Position numbers and translations under genes: made by a program. Below the pieces are notes generated by a model. That model had not been told where the DNA came from. It was given only the letters and a program-made list of their open reading frames with translations, and did not search any database. 64,000 nt of DNA from assembly GCF_041477585.1 (NCBI RefSeq), contig NZ_JBGNYA010000001.1:2294001-2358000 (forward strand). Reading direction: 5' to 3'. Below are positions 16,717 through 26,583 of this stretch, in pieces (within the stretch, counting starts at the first letter, position 1; the number at the start of each line of letters is the position of its first letter). The DNA comes from Halobellus sp. MBLA0158. GTDB lineage: Archaea > Halobacteriota > Halobacteria > Halobacteriales > Haloferacaceae.

Positions 16717-16929
16717 TTTCGGAGTCGAATCTTTATAATTTGTAGAATAAATAGATAGTATTCCGATATATTATTCAAGTGATTAATATCCGATCTATCG
16801 GCTGTCGTCCGCGGTATGTGTCTAAAATACCAAATTAATATAATATCTGTAAATATTATAAACGGTCGGTATTATCTCTCCCATCGGCTGTGACACAACT
16901 CCTAAGCCGGTACGTAATAATGTATAGAT
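16717..16929. other. AT-rich intergenic block, right flank of catabolic island
   Basis: About 210 bases of AT-rich DNA after the second ligase, resembling the block left of the island. It contains a perfect AT-only inverted repeat TATAATAT/ATATTATA at 16839-16860 with a 6-base loop, which may help terminate the ligase transcript or be an AT-rich protein-binding site. No gene is visible. Confidence 0.55.
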
Positions 16930-16986
16930 ATGGCTGATTCGCACAAGACAAAGAAAGCACATCGAGCGGAGACCCGGCGACGATGA
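16930..16986 (+). CDS. possible 18-codon leader peptide coupled to DUF2270 gene
   Basis: ATG at 16930 opens an 18-codon frame (MADSHKTKKAHRAETRRR) ending in the TGA at 16984-16986, which overlaps the ATG of the following gene as ATGA. The peptide is strongly basic, unlike the acidic proteins around it. The exact stop-start overlap suggests translational coupling, but a frame this short could be chance. The nearest TATA-like sequence (about 16911-16925) might instead put the transcript start inside it. Confidence 0.3.
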   Translation: MADSHKTKKAHRAETRRR

Positions 16987-17714
16987 CGACGGACTCGGGG
17001 AATAGAACCGAAGAGGAAGATACAGAGTCCCCGGCGGAGTCGACGACCGACGCAAGCCCGTACGTCGGAGCCGGCCTGCTGGACGAGGCGATGGGACCGA
17101 GTTCGGCGATGGCGCACCTGTACCGCGGCGAGATCCACCGGATGAAACTCTGGCGCGAGCGGCTGGACAAGACGACGAACTGGGCCGTCGTGGTGATCGC
17201 GGCGATCGTCACCTGGGCCTTCTCCAGTCCCGACAATCCGCACTACATCATCCTCATCGGCGTGGCCACGCTCGTCGTCTTCCTGCTGATCGAAGCGCGT
17301 CGCTACCGGGGGTACGACATCTGGCGGACGCGTGTGCGCACGATACAGGAGAACGTCTGGGCCTACGGCCTGGATCCGGACGGCGGCCTCGCCGACGAGG
17401 CGTGGCGGCAGCACCTCGGCGACGACTATCGAACGCCGACGGTGAAGATCACCACCGAGGAGGCGGTCGCCCACCGCCTGCGACGGGTCTACCTCCCGCT
17501 GTTTGTGGTGTTGCTCGCGGCCTGGCTGGTCCGCATCACGGTGTTTTCACCGCGGGACTGGGTCGGGGCCGCCGCCGTCGGGATGATCCCCGGCGCCGTC
17601 GTCGTCGGGGCTGTCGCCGCCTGCTACGTCGCGGGCGCGGTCGTCGCGCTTCGCCCGCGGACCTGGCACGCCGAGGCCGAACTCCGGACCGAAGACCTTC
17701 GGAAACGGCGATGA
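16983..17714 (+). CDS. DUF2270 family membrane protein
   Basis: A 243-residue protein that I recognise as a DUF2270 integral membrane protein. An acidic 30-residue tail is followed by the conserved SAMAHLYRGEIHRMKLWRER, two hydrophobic helices (WAVVVIAAIVTWAF; YIILIGVATLVVFLLI), the RRYRGYDIWRTRVRTIQEN loop, and two further helices near LPLFVVLLAAWLV and GMIPGAVVVGAVAAC. The function is unknown. The conserved polar segments next to the helices suggest interaction with a partner at the membrane surface. It is downstream of the AT-rich flank of the island and upstream of katG. Confidence 0.85.
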   Translation: MTTDSGNRTEEEDTESPAESTTDASPYVGAGLLDEAMGPSSAMAHLYRGEIHRMKLWRERLDKTTNWAVVVIAAIVTWAFSSPDNPHYIILIGVATLVVFLLIEARRYRGYDIWRTRVRTIQENVWAYGLDPDGGLADEAWRQHLGDDYRTPTVKITTEEAVAHRLRRVYLPLFVVLLAAWLVRITVFSPRDWVGAAAVGMIPGAVVVGAVAACYVAGAVVALRPRTWHAEAELRTEDLRKRR

Positions 17715-17829
17715 GTGACGTCGTCTGAGAGGGATCGAATCCGAGTGTCGTCGCGAGAGCACTCCGTCGGGGGTCGCAGTTGGTGATGGCGCTTTTCCGG
17801 TCGGATGTACCCGCCGCAAGAAATTGTTT

Positions 17830-17844
17830 TCCGAAACGGAAAGA
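17830..17844. promoter_or_regulatory. inverted repeat upstream of katG, candidate operator
   Basis: A perfect 6-base inverted repeat TTTCCG-AAA-CGGAAA about 40 bp upstream of the katG TATA region. Its position and symmetry suit a regulator-binding site, possibly for a peroxide-responsive factor. This is inference only. Confidence 0.45.
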
Positions 17845-17876
17845 GTGCTTGGCTACAACCGAGACGTTGTTTTTGA

Positions 17877-20084
<2,208 letters not shown>

Positions 20085-20332
20085 CGCCGCTCCCGGCGGT
20101 CCGTACGGATTTTTTCGTCCCAGTCGTTGAACGAGCCGCGGGTCCCCCCGAAGACCCGGAACTCACGCTCCCGGAACAGCGAAAAACGTTTATAGACACT
20201 ATCGGCAAGGTAGAGACGAACGATTTCGTCCGCCCGGGCGCGTCGGCGTCGCCGACGGCGACCCACCAGGGCGATCCCGACGGTACGGGCCACTGATTTT
20301 GGTGGTACCTGCCCACGGCTTTCCAGATATGT
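20085..20332. other. intergenic region between katG and aCPSF1
   Basis: Beyond the katG terminator this 248-base stretch shows no credible gene. A TATA-like GTTTATAG near 20188-20195 could be the aCPSF1 promoter, which would leave a 5' leader of roughly 110 bases, long for a haloarchaeon. Confidence 0.4.
20100..20115 (+). terminator. katG terminator
   Basis: The perfect 10-base palindrome TCCGTACGGA (20100-20109) is followed directly by six Ts, 16 bases after the katG stop. A G/C-rich inverted repeat just upstream may add to it. Confidence 0.7.
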
Positions 20333-22252
20333 ATGAGCACTAACGACACCACGGACCCGCTCGAAACGGTCAGCGCACGGCTCGAAGAGGAGATCCCCGA
20401 CGACCTCGTCGTCTCTCGGGTGGCCTACGAGGGACCCGAACTGGTCATCTACACCGAGACGCCGCGGAAGTTCGCCGAGCGCGACGGGCTGATCCGACAG
20501 CTCGCCAGCACGCTGCGCAAGCGGATCACCGTGCGGCCCGCCGCGGGGACGCAGTTGGACCCCGCCGAGGCGAAGCCGAAGATCCTCGAACTGATCCCCG
20601 ACGAGGCCGGGATCACGAACCTCCAGTTCTACCCCGCGACCGGCGAGGTGCTGATCGAGGCCGAAAAGCCCGGCCTCGCCATCGGACGCCGCGCGAGCAC
20701 GCTCCGGGAGATCACCCAGGAGGTCGGCTGGACGCCAGAGGTGCTCCGGACGCCGCCGATGGAGTCCTCGACGGTCGAGAACGTCCGCAACTTCCTGATG
20801 CAGGAACGGGACGACCGCCGAGACTTCCTCGAACGCGTCGGCCAGCGGATCCACCGGGAGCCCGACGAAGAGACCGACTGGGTCCGCGTGACCACCCTCG
20901 GTTGCTGCCGGGAGGTCGGCCGCGCGAGCTTCGTCCTCAGCACGCCGAACACGCGCGTGCTCATCGACTGCGGCGACAAGCCCGGCGCCGAGGGCGAGGT
21001 CCCGTACCTCCAGGTCCCCGAGGCGAACCCGATCGCCGACCTCGACGCGGTGGTGCTCACCCACGCCCACCTCGACCACTCCGCGCTGTTGCCGCTCCTG
21101 TTCAAGTACGGGTACGACGGCCCGGTCTACACGACCGAGCCGACCCGCGACCTGATGGGGCTGCTGCAACTGGACTACATCGACGTCGCGGCCAAGGAGG
21201 GTCGGACGCCGCCCTACGACTCCGAGATGGTCCGCGAGGAGCTCAAGCACACGATCACGCTCGACTACGGCGACGTCACGGACATCGCGCCCGACATCAA
21301 GCTCACGTTCCACAACGCGGGCCACATCCTCGGATCGGCCGTCTCGCACTTCCACATCGGCGACGGCTTCCACAACGTCGTCTTCTCGGGCGACGTCCAC
21401 TACACCGACACCCGACTGTTCAACGGCGCCTCGAACGACTTCCCGCGCGTGGAGACGCTGGTGATGGAGTCGACCTACGGCCAGCGTGACGACTACCAGA
21501 CCGACCAGGAGGACTCCGAGCGCAAGCTGATCCAACTGATCAAGGAGACCCACGACCGCGGCGGGAAGGTCGTGATCCCGGCGTTCGCGGTGGGGCGCTC
21601 CCAAGAGCTGATGCTCGTCCTCGAAGAGGCGATGCGCGAGGGCGACCTCCCGACGGTGCCGATCTACCTCGACGGGATGATCCGCGAGGCCACGGCGATC
21701 CACACGGCGTACCCGGAGTTCCTCCGGGACGGCCTCCGCGATCGGATCCTCCACGAGGACGAAAACCCCTTCCTGGCAGAGCAGTTCCAGCAGGTCGACG
21801 GCGGCCAGGAGATGCGCGAGGAGATCGCGGGCGGCGGCCCCTGCATCGTGCTCTCGACGTCGGGGATGGTCACCGGCGGGCCGATCATGTCCTGGCTCGA
21901 ACTCCTCGGGGCCGACGCGGCGAACCGGCTCATCTTCGTCGGCTACCAGGCCCAGGGGACGCTCGGCCGCCGCATCCAGAGCGGCCGGCGGGAGATCCCG
22001 TTCAGCGACCGGGGCGGCCGCAGCGAACAGCTGACCCTCCGACTCGACGTCGAGTCCGTCAGCGGCTTCTCCGGTCACGCCGACCGGAGCGGCCTGGAGA
22101 ACTTCGTCGGGACGATGAACCCCCGTCCCGAGGAGGTGCTCTGCGTCCACGGCGACGAGGCCGCGACCGATCAGCTCTCCTCGGGGCTCTACCAGAAGTA
22201 CGACCTCCGGACGTACGCCCCGCGGAACCTCGAGACGTTCCGGTTCGACTGA
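20333..22252 (+). CDS. aCPSF1 ribonuclease (KH + metallo-beta-lactamase + beta-CASP)
   Basis: A 639-residue archaeal cleavage and polyadenylation specificity factor-like ribonuclease. The N-terminal ~140 residues are the two KH-type RNA-binding domains of the archaeal group-1 proteins. The metallo-beta-lactamase zinc motif THAHLDHS lies near residue 243, followed by NAGHILGSAVSHFHI and FSGDVHYT. The beta-CASP insertion begins around ESTYGQRDDYQ, and the C-terminal His motif is SGFSGHADRSG near residue 578. Archaeal aCPSF1 cleaves RNA at U-rich 3' ends and is a general transcription termination factor; it acts as a dimer through its C-terminus. The stop codon TGA (22250-22252) is the first triplet of repeat copy B. 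Length matches haloarchaeal orthologues. Confidence 0.96.
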   Translation: MSTNDTTDPLETVSARLEEEIPDDLVVSRVAYEGPELVIYTETPRKFAERDGLIRQLASTLRKRITVRPAAGTQLDPAEAKPKILELIPDEAGITNLQFYPATGEVLIEAEKPGLAIGRRASTLREITQEVGWTPEVLRTPPMESSTVENVRNFLMQERDDRRDFLERVGQRIHREPDEETDWVRVTTLGCCREVGRASFVLSTPNTRVLIDCGDKPGAEGEVPYLQVPEANPIADLDAVVLTHAHLDHSALLPLLFKYGYDGPVYTTEPTRDLMGLLQLDYIDVAAKEGRTPPYDSEMVREELKHTITLDYGDVTDIAPDIKLTFHNAGHILGSAVSHFHIGDGFHNVVFSGDVHYTDTRLFNGASNDFPRVETLVMESTYGQRDDYQTDQEDSERKLIQLIKETHDRGGKVVIPAFAVGRSQELMLVLEEAMREGDLPTVPIYLDGMIREATAIHTAYPEFLRDGLRDRILHEDENPFLAEQFQQVDGGQEMREEIAGGGPCIVLSTSGMVTGGPIMSWLELLGADAANRLIFVGYQAQGTLGRRIQSGRREIPFSDRGGRSEQLTLRLDVESVSGFSGHADRSGLENFVGTMNPRPEEVLCVHGDEAATDQLSSGLYQKYDLRTYAPRNLETFRFD

Positions 22253-22327
22253 TAGTGATTACTCTCACTGTCTACCGCCACCACCCCCGGTGACGGCGTT
22301 CGGCGGGAAGAGACGAGGGTAATCGCT
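22250..22327 (+). repeat. 78-bp dispersed repeat, copy B
   Basis: Matches the minus strand of 4251-4328 at 71 of 78 positions without gaps. It begins TGATAGTGATTACTCTC, the first triplet being the aCPSF1 stop codon, and ends GAGGGTAATCGCT, an imperfect inverted copy of the start (11 of 13). It lies between two convergent genes, like copy A. No coding capacity. Confidence 0.85.
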
Positions 22328-22391
22328 ATGAACGGCCGACGGGCCCTCCGAAGTCGCCGCGAAAACGGGAAGAAAGAGCGGACCGAGAGCG

Positions 22392-22796
22392 TCAGCCTTC
22401 GACGGCCAGTTCGGCGTCCTGGGGCTGATCGTACTTCTCTTCGAACTCGCTGATGAGCTGGCCCATCTTCGCGTACCAGTCGTTGAGCATCCGCTGCATA
22501 CTGTCGGCGATCCGCTCGGCGTCGGTCGGCGAGTAGACGTGGTAGTAGCCGCCCTGCTCGTAGTTCACCTGCTCCTTCTGGATGAACCCCGCCTTGAGCA
22601 GGCGCTGGATCGAGCGGTAGGCCGTCGAGCGCTCGCGGTCGACGATCTCGGCGATCTCGTCGACCGTCAGCGGCTCGTCGGCCTGCACCAGGACCTGGAA
22701 ACACTGCTTGTCGAGTTGCTTGAGCCCGTGAAAACACTCCAGGAGACCTTCGCACTCCATATCCCGCTGGAGTTGCTCGGACATCGAGTCTGGCAT
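22392..22796 (-). CDS. winged-helix transcriptional regulator (TrmB/MarR-like)
   Basis: A 134-residue DNA-binding protein. The central part (QVLVQADEPLTVDEIAEIVD, then RERSTAYRSIQRLLKAGFIQK) is a clear winged helix-turn-helix, followed by a beta wing ending YYHVYSPTDAERI and a C-terminal helix (MQRMLNDWYAKMGQLISEFEEKY) likely used for dimerisation. No ligand domain is present. The target is unknown. ATG 22796 is preferred to the in-frame GTG at 22811 because the TATA box at 22825-22834 puts the transcript start near 22803. It converges on aCPSF1, with repeat copy B between them. Confidence 0.85.
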   Translation of the reverse strand: MPDSMSEQLQRDMECEGLLECFHGLKQLDKQCFQVLVQADEPLTVDEIAEIVDRERSTAYRSIQRLLKAGFIQKEQVNYEQGGYYHVYSPTDAERIADSMQRMLNDWYAKMGQLISEFEEKYDQPQDAELAVEG

Positions 22797-22824
22797 TTTA
22801 TCTGCCGGCACGTACGGACCGTTG

Positions 22825-22834
22825 GCTTATAAGG
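22825..22834 (-). promoter_or_regulatory. TATA box of the 22796 regulator
   Basis: The minus strand reads CCTTATAAGC, about 33 bp upstream of ATG 22796; an RNA start near 22803 rules out the upstream GTG at 22811. Confidence 0.6.
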
Positions 22835-23319
22835 CTTGTTCAGACACTTCACAATTCTGTGGTACGACCCCGCGTGCCCGCCCGCGAGCGGCGATTCGGG
22901 CACGAGGCCGGAGCGCGGGAGCGGGGATCGACCGCGGTTCGGTCCGACCCGCCGCCGCGTCCTTTGAGTCGATGGCGGCCGGGGTTCCGAGCCGGCATCC
23001 GTTCAAACCGCGTGAAATCGACACGCTCGGCGAGTCAGCAGTCGTGATCTGTCGTGTAATGATTCCGAACGATACGAGAGACACACCGGCGATGATTCCC
23101 GTCTCATCGAACCGAATCTATCCGACCTGTCCGCGCCCGAACGCTCGCACGTCGTCCGATTCCGGCGCCGGATAGCACGCATAACTTATCTCAAACCATA
23201 CGTGGGATACCCGGATATAGTATTGTACATCAAACCCAATACCGTTAAGTGAACGCGTCGGCTACGGTTCGCTGCGCAGAAATCCATGAAGTTCACAAGA
23301 TCGCACGCAGGTGGTTTCG
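22835..23319. other. intergenic region without a recognised gene
   Basis: About 480 bases between the divergent regulator and the TauE pair. Short frames exist on both strands, but none has recognisable protein features. A TATA-like ATATAGTATT at 23214-23223 may be the promoter of the 23320 gene. I saw no tRNA or structured RNA signature. Confidence 0.4.
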
Positions 23320-23469
23320 ATGTTCGGGCTTGAGAGCGTCGCCGGACCGTTCGGGGCGGCGCTCCTGATCGGCGTCGTACTCGTCGAGGCGCTGCTGCTG
23401 TACGTCGGGTACGGACTGCTGGAGAGCGCGTTGGGGCCGACGATCGCCCGCGCCATCCGGGGTGACTGA
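23320..23469 (+). CDS. 49-residue single-helix membrane protein
   Basis: A small protein beginning MFGLESVAGPFG with one long hydrophobic segment (ALLIGVVLVEALLLYVGYGL) and a short polar tail. An AGGTGG-like ribosome-binding site precedes the ATG at a suitable distance. The stop at 23467-23469 is three bases from the next ATG, so it is almost certainly translated from the same mRNA as the TauE/SafE exporter and may be an accessory subunit of it (inference). Confidence 0.7.
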   Translation: MFGLESVAGPFGAALLIGVVLVEALLLYVGYGLLESALGPTIARAIRGD

Positions 23470-23472
23470 CCG

Positions 23473-24510
23473 ATGGAGATACTCGGCGTCGCTGCGGGTC
23501 TGTTGGCGATGTTCGCGGGGTTCGGCGTCCTGATCGGCCTGCTCTTCGGCTTCTTCGGGATGGGCGGGTCGTTCCTCGTCACCCCGGCGCTGCTCGTGAT
23601 GGGGTATCGGACCGACGTCGCGGTCGCCTCGGGGCTGGCGTTCGTCTTCGGGACGTCCGTGATCGCGACGCTGAAACACCGCGACCTGGGGCAGGTCGAC
23701 TACAAGCTCGGCGCGCTGATGATCGCCGGGACGACCGCCGGCATCGAGGTCGGGAAGATCGGGCTGCATTGGCTCCAGGACCTCGGGCTGGCGAACACGG
23801 TCGTCAGCGTCGCCTACGTGGCGCTCCTCGGCGGGATCGGCGTGTTCATCACCTACAACGCGCTGCGGGGCGACGGCGACGGCGGCGTCAGCCACGACGC
23901 CGAGATGGACGCCGAGGAGGCCGCCGAGGACATCCCCGAGATCGCGAAGACGATCCAGTCCTACCGGGTGCCGCCGATGATGTCGATCAAGGGCGGCCTC
24001 CGCGTCTCGCTGTGGATGATCCTCGGCGTCGCGTTCGCGACGGGGCTTTTGTCGGGGTTCCTCGGCGTCGGCGGCGGCTTCATCAGGATGCCCGCGCTGT
24101 TCTACCTGATCGGCGTCCCGGTGCCGGTCGCGGTCGGGACCGACCTGTTCGAGATCGTCTTCTCGGGCGGGATCGGGAGCTTCCTCTACGCGATGGACGG
24201 CGCGGTCGACCTCGCGATCGTCGTCCCGCTCTTGGCGGGGAGCGCGCTCGGGGCCCGCCTGGGCGCCGCCGCCACGAGCCTCGTCGACGAGGACGACATC
24301 AAGGTCTACTTCGGCGTGATGCTCCTGCTCGGGTCGGTCGCCGTCGCGGTCCGCGAGGTCGGCGGCGCCATCGAGATGCCCGTGCTCAACGCGGTCTCGC
24401 TCGCGATCATCGTCGGCGCGGCGGTGCTCGTGAGCGGCGCCGTCGTCGTCAGTTCGGTCCGCGAACTCCGCGCGACCGAGCCCTCGGGCGCGGCGCAGTC
24501 TGCCGACTGA
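23473..24510 (+). CDS. TauE/SafE family sulfite/organosulfonate exporter
   Basis: A 345-residue membrane protein of the TauE/SafE (DUF81) family. Two homologous halves each start with the glycine-rich motif: FGFFGMGGSFLVTPALLVMG near residue 25 and SGFLGVGGGFIRMPALFYLIG near residue 195. These are joined by a hydrophilic acidic loop (about residues 135-160). About eight transmembrane helices are expected. Characterised members export sulfite, sulfoacetate or related anions, but many are unassigned. It follows a 49-residue membrane protein three bases upstream, so the two form one unit. ATG 23473 is the only sensible start. Confidence 0.9.
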   Translation: MEILGVAAGLLAMFAGFGVLIGLLFGFFGMGGSFLVTPALLVMGYRTDVAVASGLAFVFGTSVIATLKHRDLGQVDYKLGALMIAGTTAGIEVGKIGLHWLQDLGLANTVVSVAYVALLGGIGVFITYNALRGDGDGGVSHDAEMDAEEAAEDIPEIAKTIQSYRVPPMMSIKGGLRVSLWMILGVAFATGLLSGFLGVGGGFIRMPALFYLIGVPVPVAVGTDLFEIVFSGGIGSFLYAMDGAVDLAIVVPLLAGSALGARLGAAATSLVDEDDIKVYFGVMLLLGSVAVAVREVGGAIEMPVLNAVSLAIIVGAAVLVSGAVVVSSVRELRATEPSGAAQSAD

Positions 24511-24582
24511 TCGGCGAAGCAATCGACGGAGGCCGAAAAGCGAACTGCGAAAATCACGGTCCGGACGGACCGGTTCGGAGAG

Positions 24583-24744
24583 TTACTTGTTGTACGATTC
24601 GGGGATCAGCACGACGCCGTGGCGGCCGACGAACCGGCTGACCACGTCGCCGAGCCGGTCGTAGACCGCGGAGATCGACGCCCCGGGGAGGTAGAAGTCG
24701 GTCTCTGTCGTTCCGTTCGGTTTGGGTTTGCTTACTGTCGCCAT
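24583..24744 (-). CDS. 53-residue small protein of unknown function
   Basis: A short protein, MATVSKPKPNGTTETDFYLP at the start and a compact alpha/beta-like remainder (SAVYDRLGDVVSRFVGRHGVVLIPES). It is not strongly acidic, has no Cys and no membrane segment. The ATG at 24744 is preferred over an in-frame start eight codons upstream because the additional residues look like promoter-derived sequence. It converges on the TauE gene. Codon use is similar to the neighbours, supporting a real gene, but no function can be given. Confidence 0.55.
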   Translation of the reverse strand: MATVSKPKPNGTTETDFYLPGASISAVYDRLGDVVSRFVGRHGVVLIPESYNK

Positions 24745-24896
24745 CGTATATACCGATACGTACCGCACCCCTATGAGACTTCGTTAGGACTCGTTCGGGT
24801 ATTTTTATTCTTCATCCATAATTTGTAGCCTGTTTTTGATTTTAGTATAGAAATGACGCCGCCGCCGGTCCATATCTATAATTCGTGAACGACCGG

Positions 24897-25313
24897 TCAG
24901 CCGGAGAGCACCTCGACGAGGTTCCCCTCCGGGTCCCGCACGAAGAAGATCGTCGTGCCGGACTCTGTGGTCTGGGGGTCGCTGACAGTCTCGACGTCGT
25001 CCGGCAGCGACTCGTAGCACGCCTCGACGTCGTCGACGGCGAGGCCGACGTGTGCGGCCCCGGCGGTGTCGATCCGCGGCTCCCCCTCCGGCTCGCCGGT
25101 CGAGTCGTAGGAGACGAGTTCGAGGCGGGCACCGCCGGCGTCGAGGTGTGCGAAGTCCGCGTGCGCGCCGTCGACGCCGACGCCGGTGGCGAAGGCGTCG
25201 CCGCCGACCGAAAAGCGCGAGAGCACCTCCAGATCGAAGGTGTCGCGGTAGAACGCGACGGCGCGGTCGAGGTCCGAGACGGTTAGGCCGACGTGGTGGG
25301 CGGTGGGCTCCAT
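24897..25313 (-). CDS. VOC superfamily (glyoxalase-like) protein
   Basis: A 138-residue single-domain vicinal-oxygen-chelate protein with two beta-alpha-beta modules. Module one begins AHHVGLTVSDLDRAVAFYRD; module two has AAHVGLAVDDVEACYESLPD and the terminal FFVRDPEGNLVEVL. The His in each module start and the terminal Glu fit the metal ligands of glyoxalase I-type enzymes, with a dimer forming the full site. Possible roles include lactoylglutathione-lyase-like, epimerase or dioxygenase chemistry; the substrate is unknown. ATG 25313 directly precedes the first beta strand. Separate from FolD by about 70 bases on the same strand. Confidence 0.85.
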   Translation of the reverse strand: MEPTAHHVGLTVSDLDRAVAFYRDTFDLEVLSRFSVGGDAFATGVGVDGAHADFAHLDAGGARLELVSYDSTGEPEGEPRIDTAGAAHVGLAVDDVEACYESLPDDVETVSDPQTTESGTTIFFVRDPEGNLVEVLSG

Positions 25314-25383
25314 ACCGGCGTTCGTGTGCCCGCTCCCAAAGCACCACCGGACGCCGGGCGCGGGCGGGTCCACGAGAGACGCC

Positions 25384-26289
25384 TTACGGGAGGTCGACGG
25401 CGACGCCCGATCGCTTACTCGCGGCCGCGACGGTGTTGTAGAGGAGCATCGCGACGGTCATCGGGCCGACGCCCCCCGGCACGGGCGTGATCGCGCTGGC
25501 CTTCTCCTTGGCGCTCTCGAAGTCGACGTCGCCGACGAGGCGCGGCCCCCGCTCGGTCGCGGACACGCGGTTGATCCCGACGTCGACGACGACCACGCCC
25601 TCGGCGAGCATCTCGCCGTCGATCAGTTCGGGCTCTCCCGCGGCCGCGATTAGAATGTCCGCCGTCCGGGTCTTCGCCGCGAGGTCCTGCGTCCGTGAGT
25701 GACAGACGGTCACGGTCGCGTCGCCGCCGGGCGCGCGCCGGAGCAGGAGGTTCGCCGTCGGCCGCCCGACGACGTTCGAGCGACCGACGACGACCGCGTC
25801 CTTGCCGGCCGGGTCGACGTCGTACGCCCGGAGGAGCTTCTGGATCCCGTGGGGCGTGCAGGGTCGGTACCGCGGCTCGCCGGCGACGAGGCGGCCGACG
25901 TTCTCGGGGTGGAAGGCGTCGACGTCCTTCTCGGGGCGGATCCGCCGGAAGACCTCGCGCTCGTCGACGTGGTCCGGCAGCGGCAGCTGCACGAGGATGC
26001 CGTCGACCGTGTCGTCGTCGTTCAGTCGGTCGATGCGGTCGAAGAGCGCCGCGGCCGGCGCGCCGGAGTCGATCTCGTGGTGGTCGCTTTCGATCCCCAG
26101 TTCCGCGCACGCCTGCCGCTTCATCGTGACGTAGGTCTTGCTCGCGCCGTCGTCGGCCATCCGGACCGTCGCCAGTCGTGGCGTGACACCAGCCCGGTCC
26201 AACGTGGCGACGCAGTTCCTGAGGGCCCCCCTGACCCGCTCGCTGACTTCGGTCCCGTCGATCGTGATCGCCTGTGATTCCTGTTGCAT
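25384..26289 (-). CDS. folD: bifunctional methylenetetrahydrofolate dehydrogenase/cyclohydrolase FolD
   Basis: A 301-residue FolD. The catalytic pair Tyr53 and Lys57 lies in SKTYVTMKRQA, followed by the substrate motif VQLPLPDH, PCTPHGIQKLL, the NADP-binding VVVGRSNVVGRPTANLLL, and the C-terminal PVPGGVGPMTVAML. It interconverts 5,10-methylene-THF and 10-formyl-THF. Haloarchaea use folate rather than methanopterin for this chemistry. It links the THF-loading demethylases in the window to Fhs, which lies about 13 kb away. ATG 26289 is chosen because the family N-terminus begins a few residues later; upstream in-frame codons encode Arg-rich filler. About 295 bases separate it from the divergent trpE. 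Confidence 0.96.
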   Translation of the reverse strand: MQQESQAITIDGTEVSERVRGALRNCVATLDRAGVTPRLATVRMADDGASKTYVTMKRQACAELGIESDHHEIDSGAPAAALFDRIDRLNDDDTVDGILVQLPLPDHVDEREVFRRIRPEKDVDAFHPENVGRLVAGEPRYRPCTPHGIQKLLRAYDVDPAGKDAVVVGRSNVVGRPTANLLLRRAPGGDATVTVCHSRTQDLAAKTRTADILIAAAGEPELIDGEMLAEGVVVVDVGINRVSATERGPRLVGDVDFESAKEKASAITPVPGGVGPMTVAMLLYNTVAAASKRSGVAVDLP

Positions 26290-26583
26290 CGTTCGGAGTC
26301 GCCGTCGCTCCCTCGTCGCTTCGCCGTGTTCCCGACACGGGAGGCTCTGTCGGTCCAAAGAGCCCGTCGGTCATATTTGATCCCGATTAATAGTCAACCT
26401 CTTGAAGTGCGGTGGCCGATCCGGACCGAGAGCGCGCGCTGGCGATCCGACCGCGCGGTCGGTTCTCCGACGTCGCCCCGACAAAACCGCCGTTCACGCA
26501 AGGCTTTTGGCCGACTCGGCGCTACAGTCGACTCGACAGCTCCGGGGCGCGCGATGTGACCCCGGTGGAGGAAGCCGTTCCAG

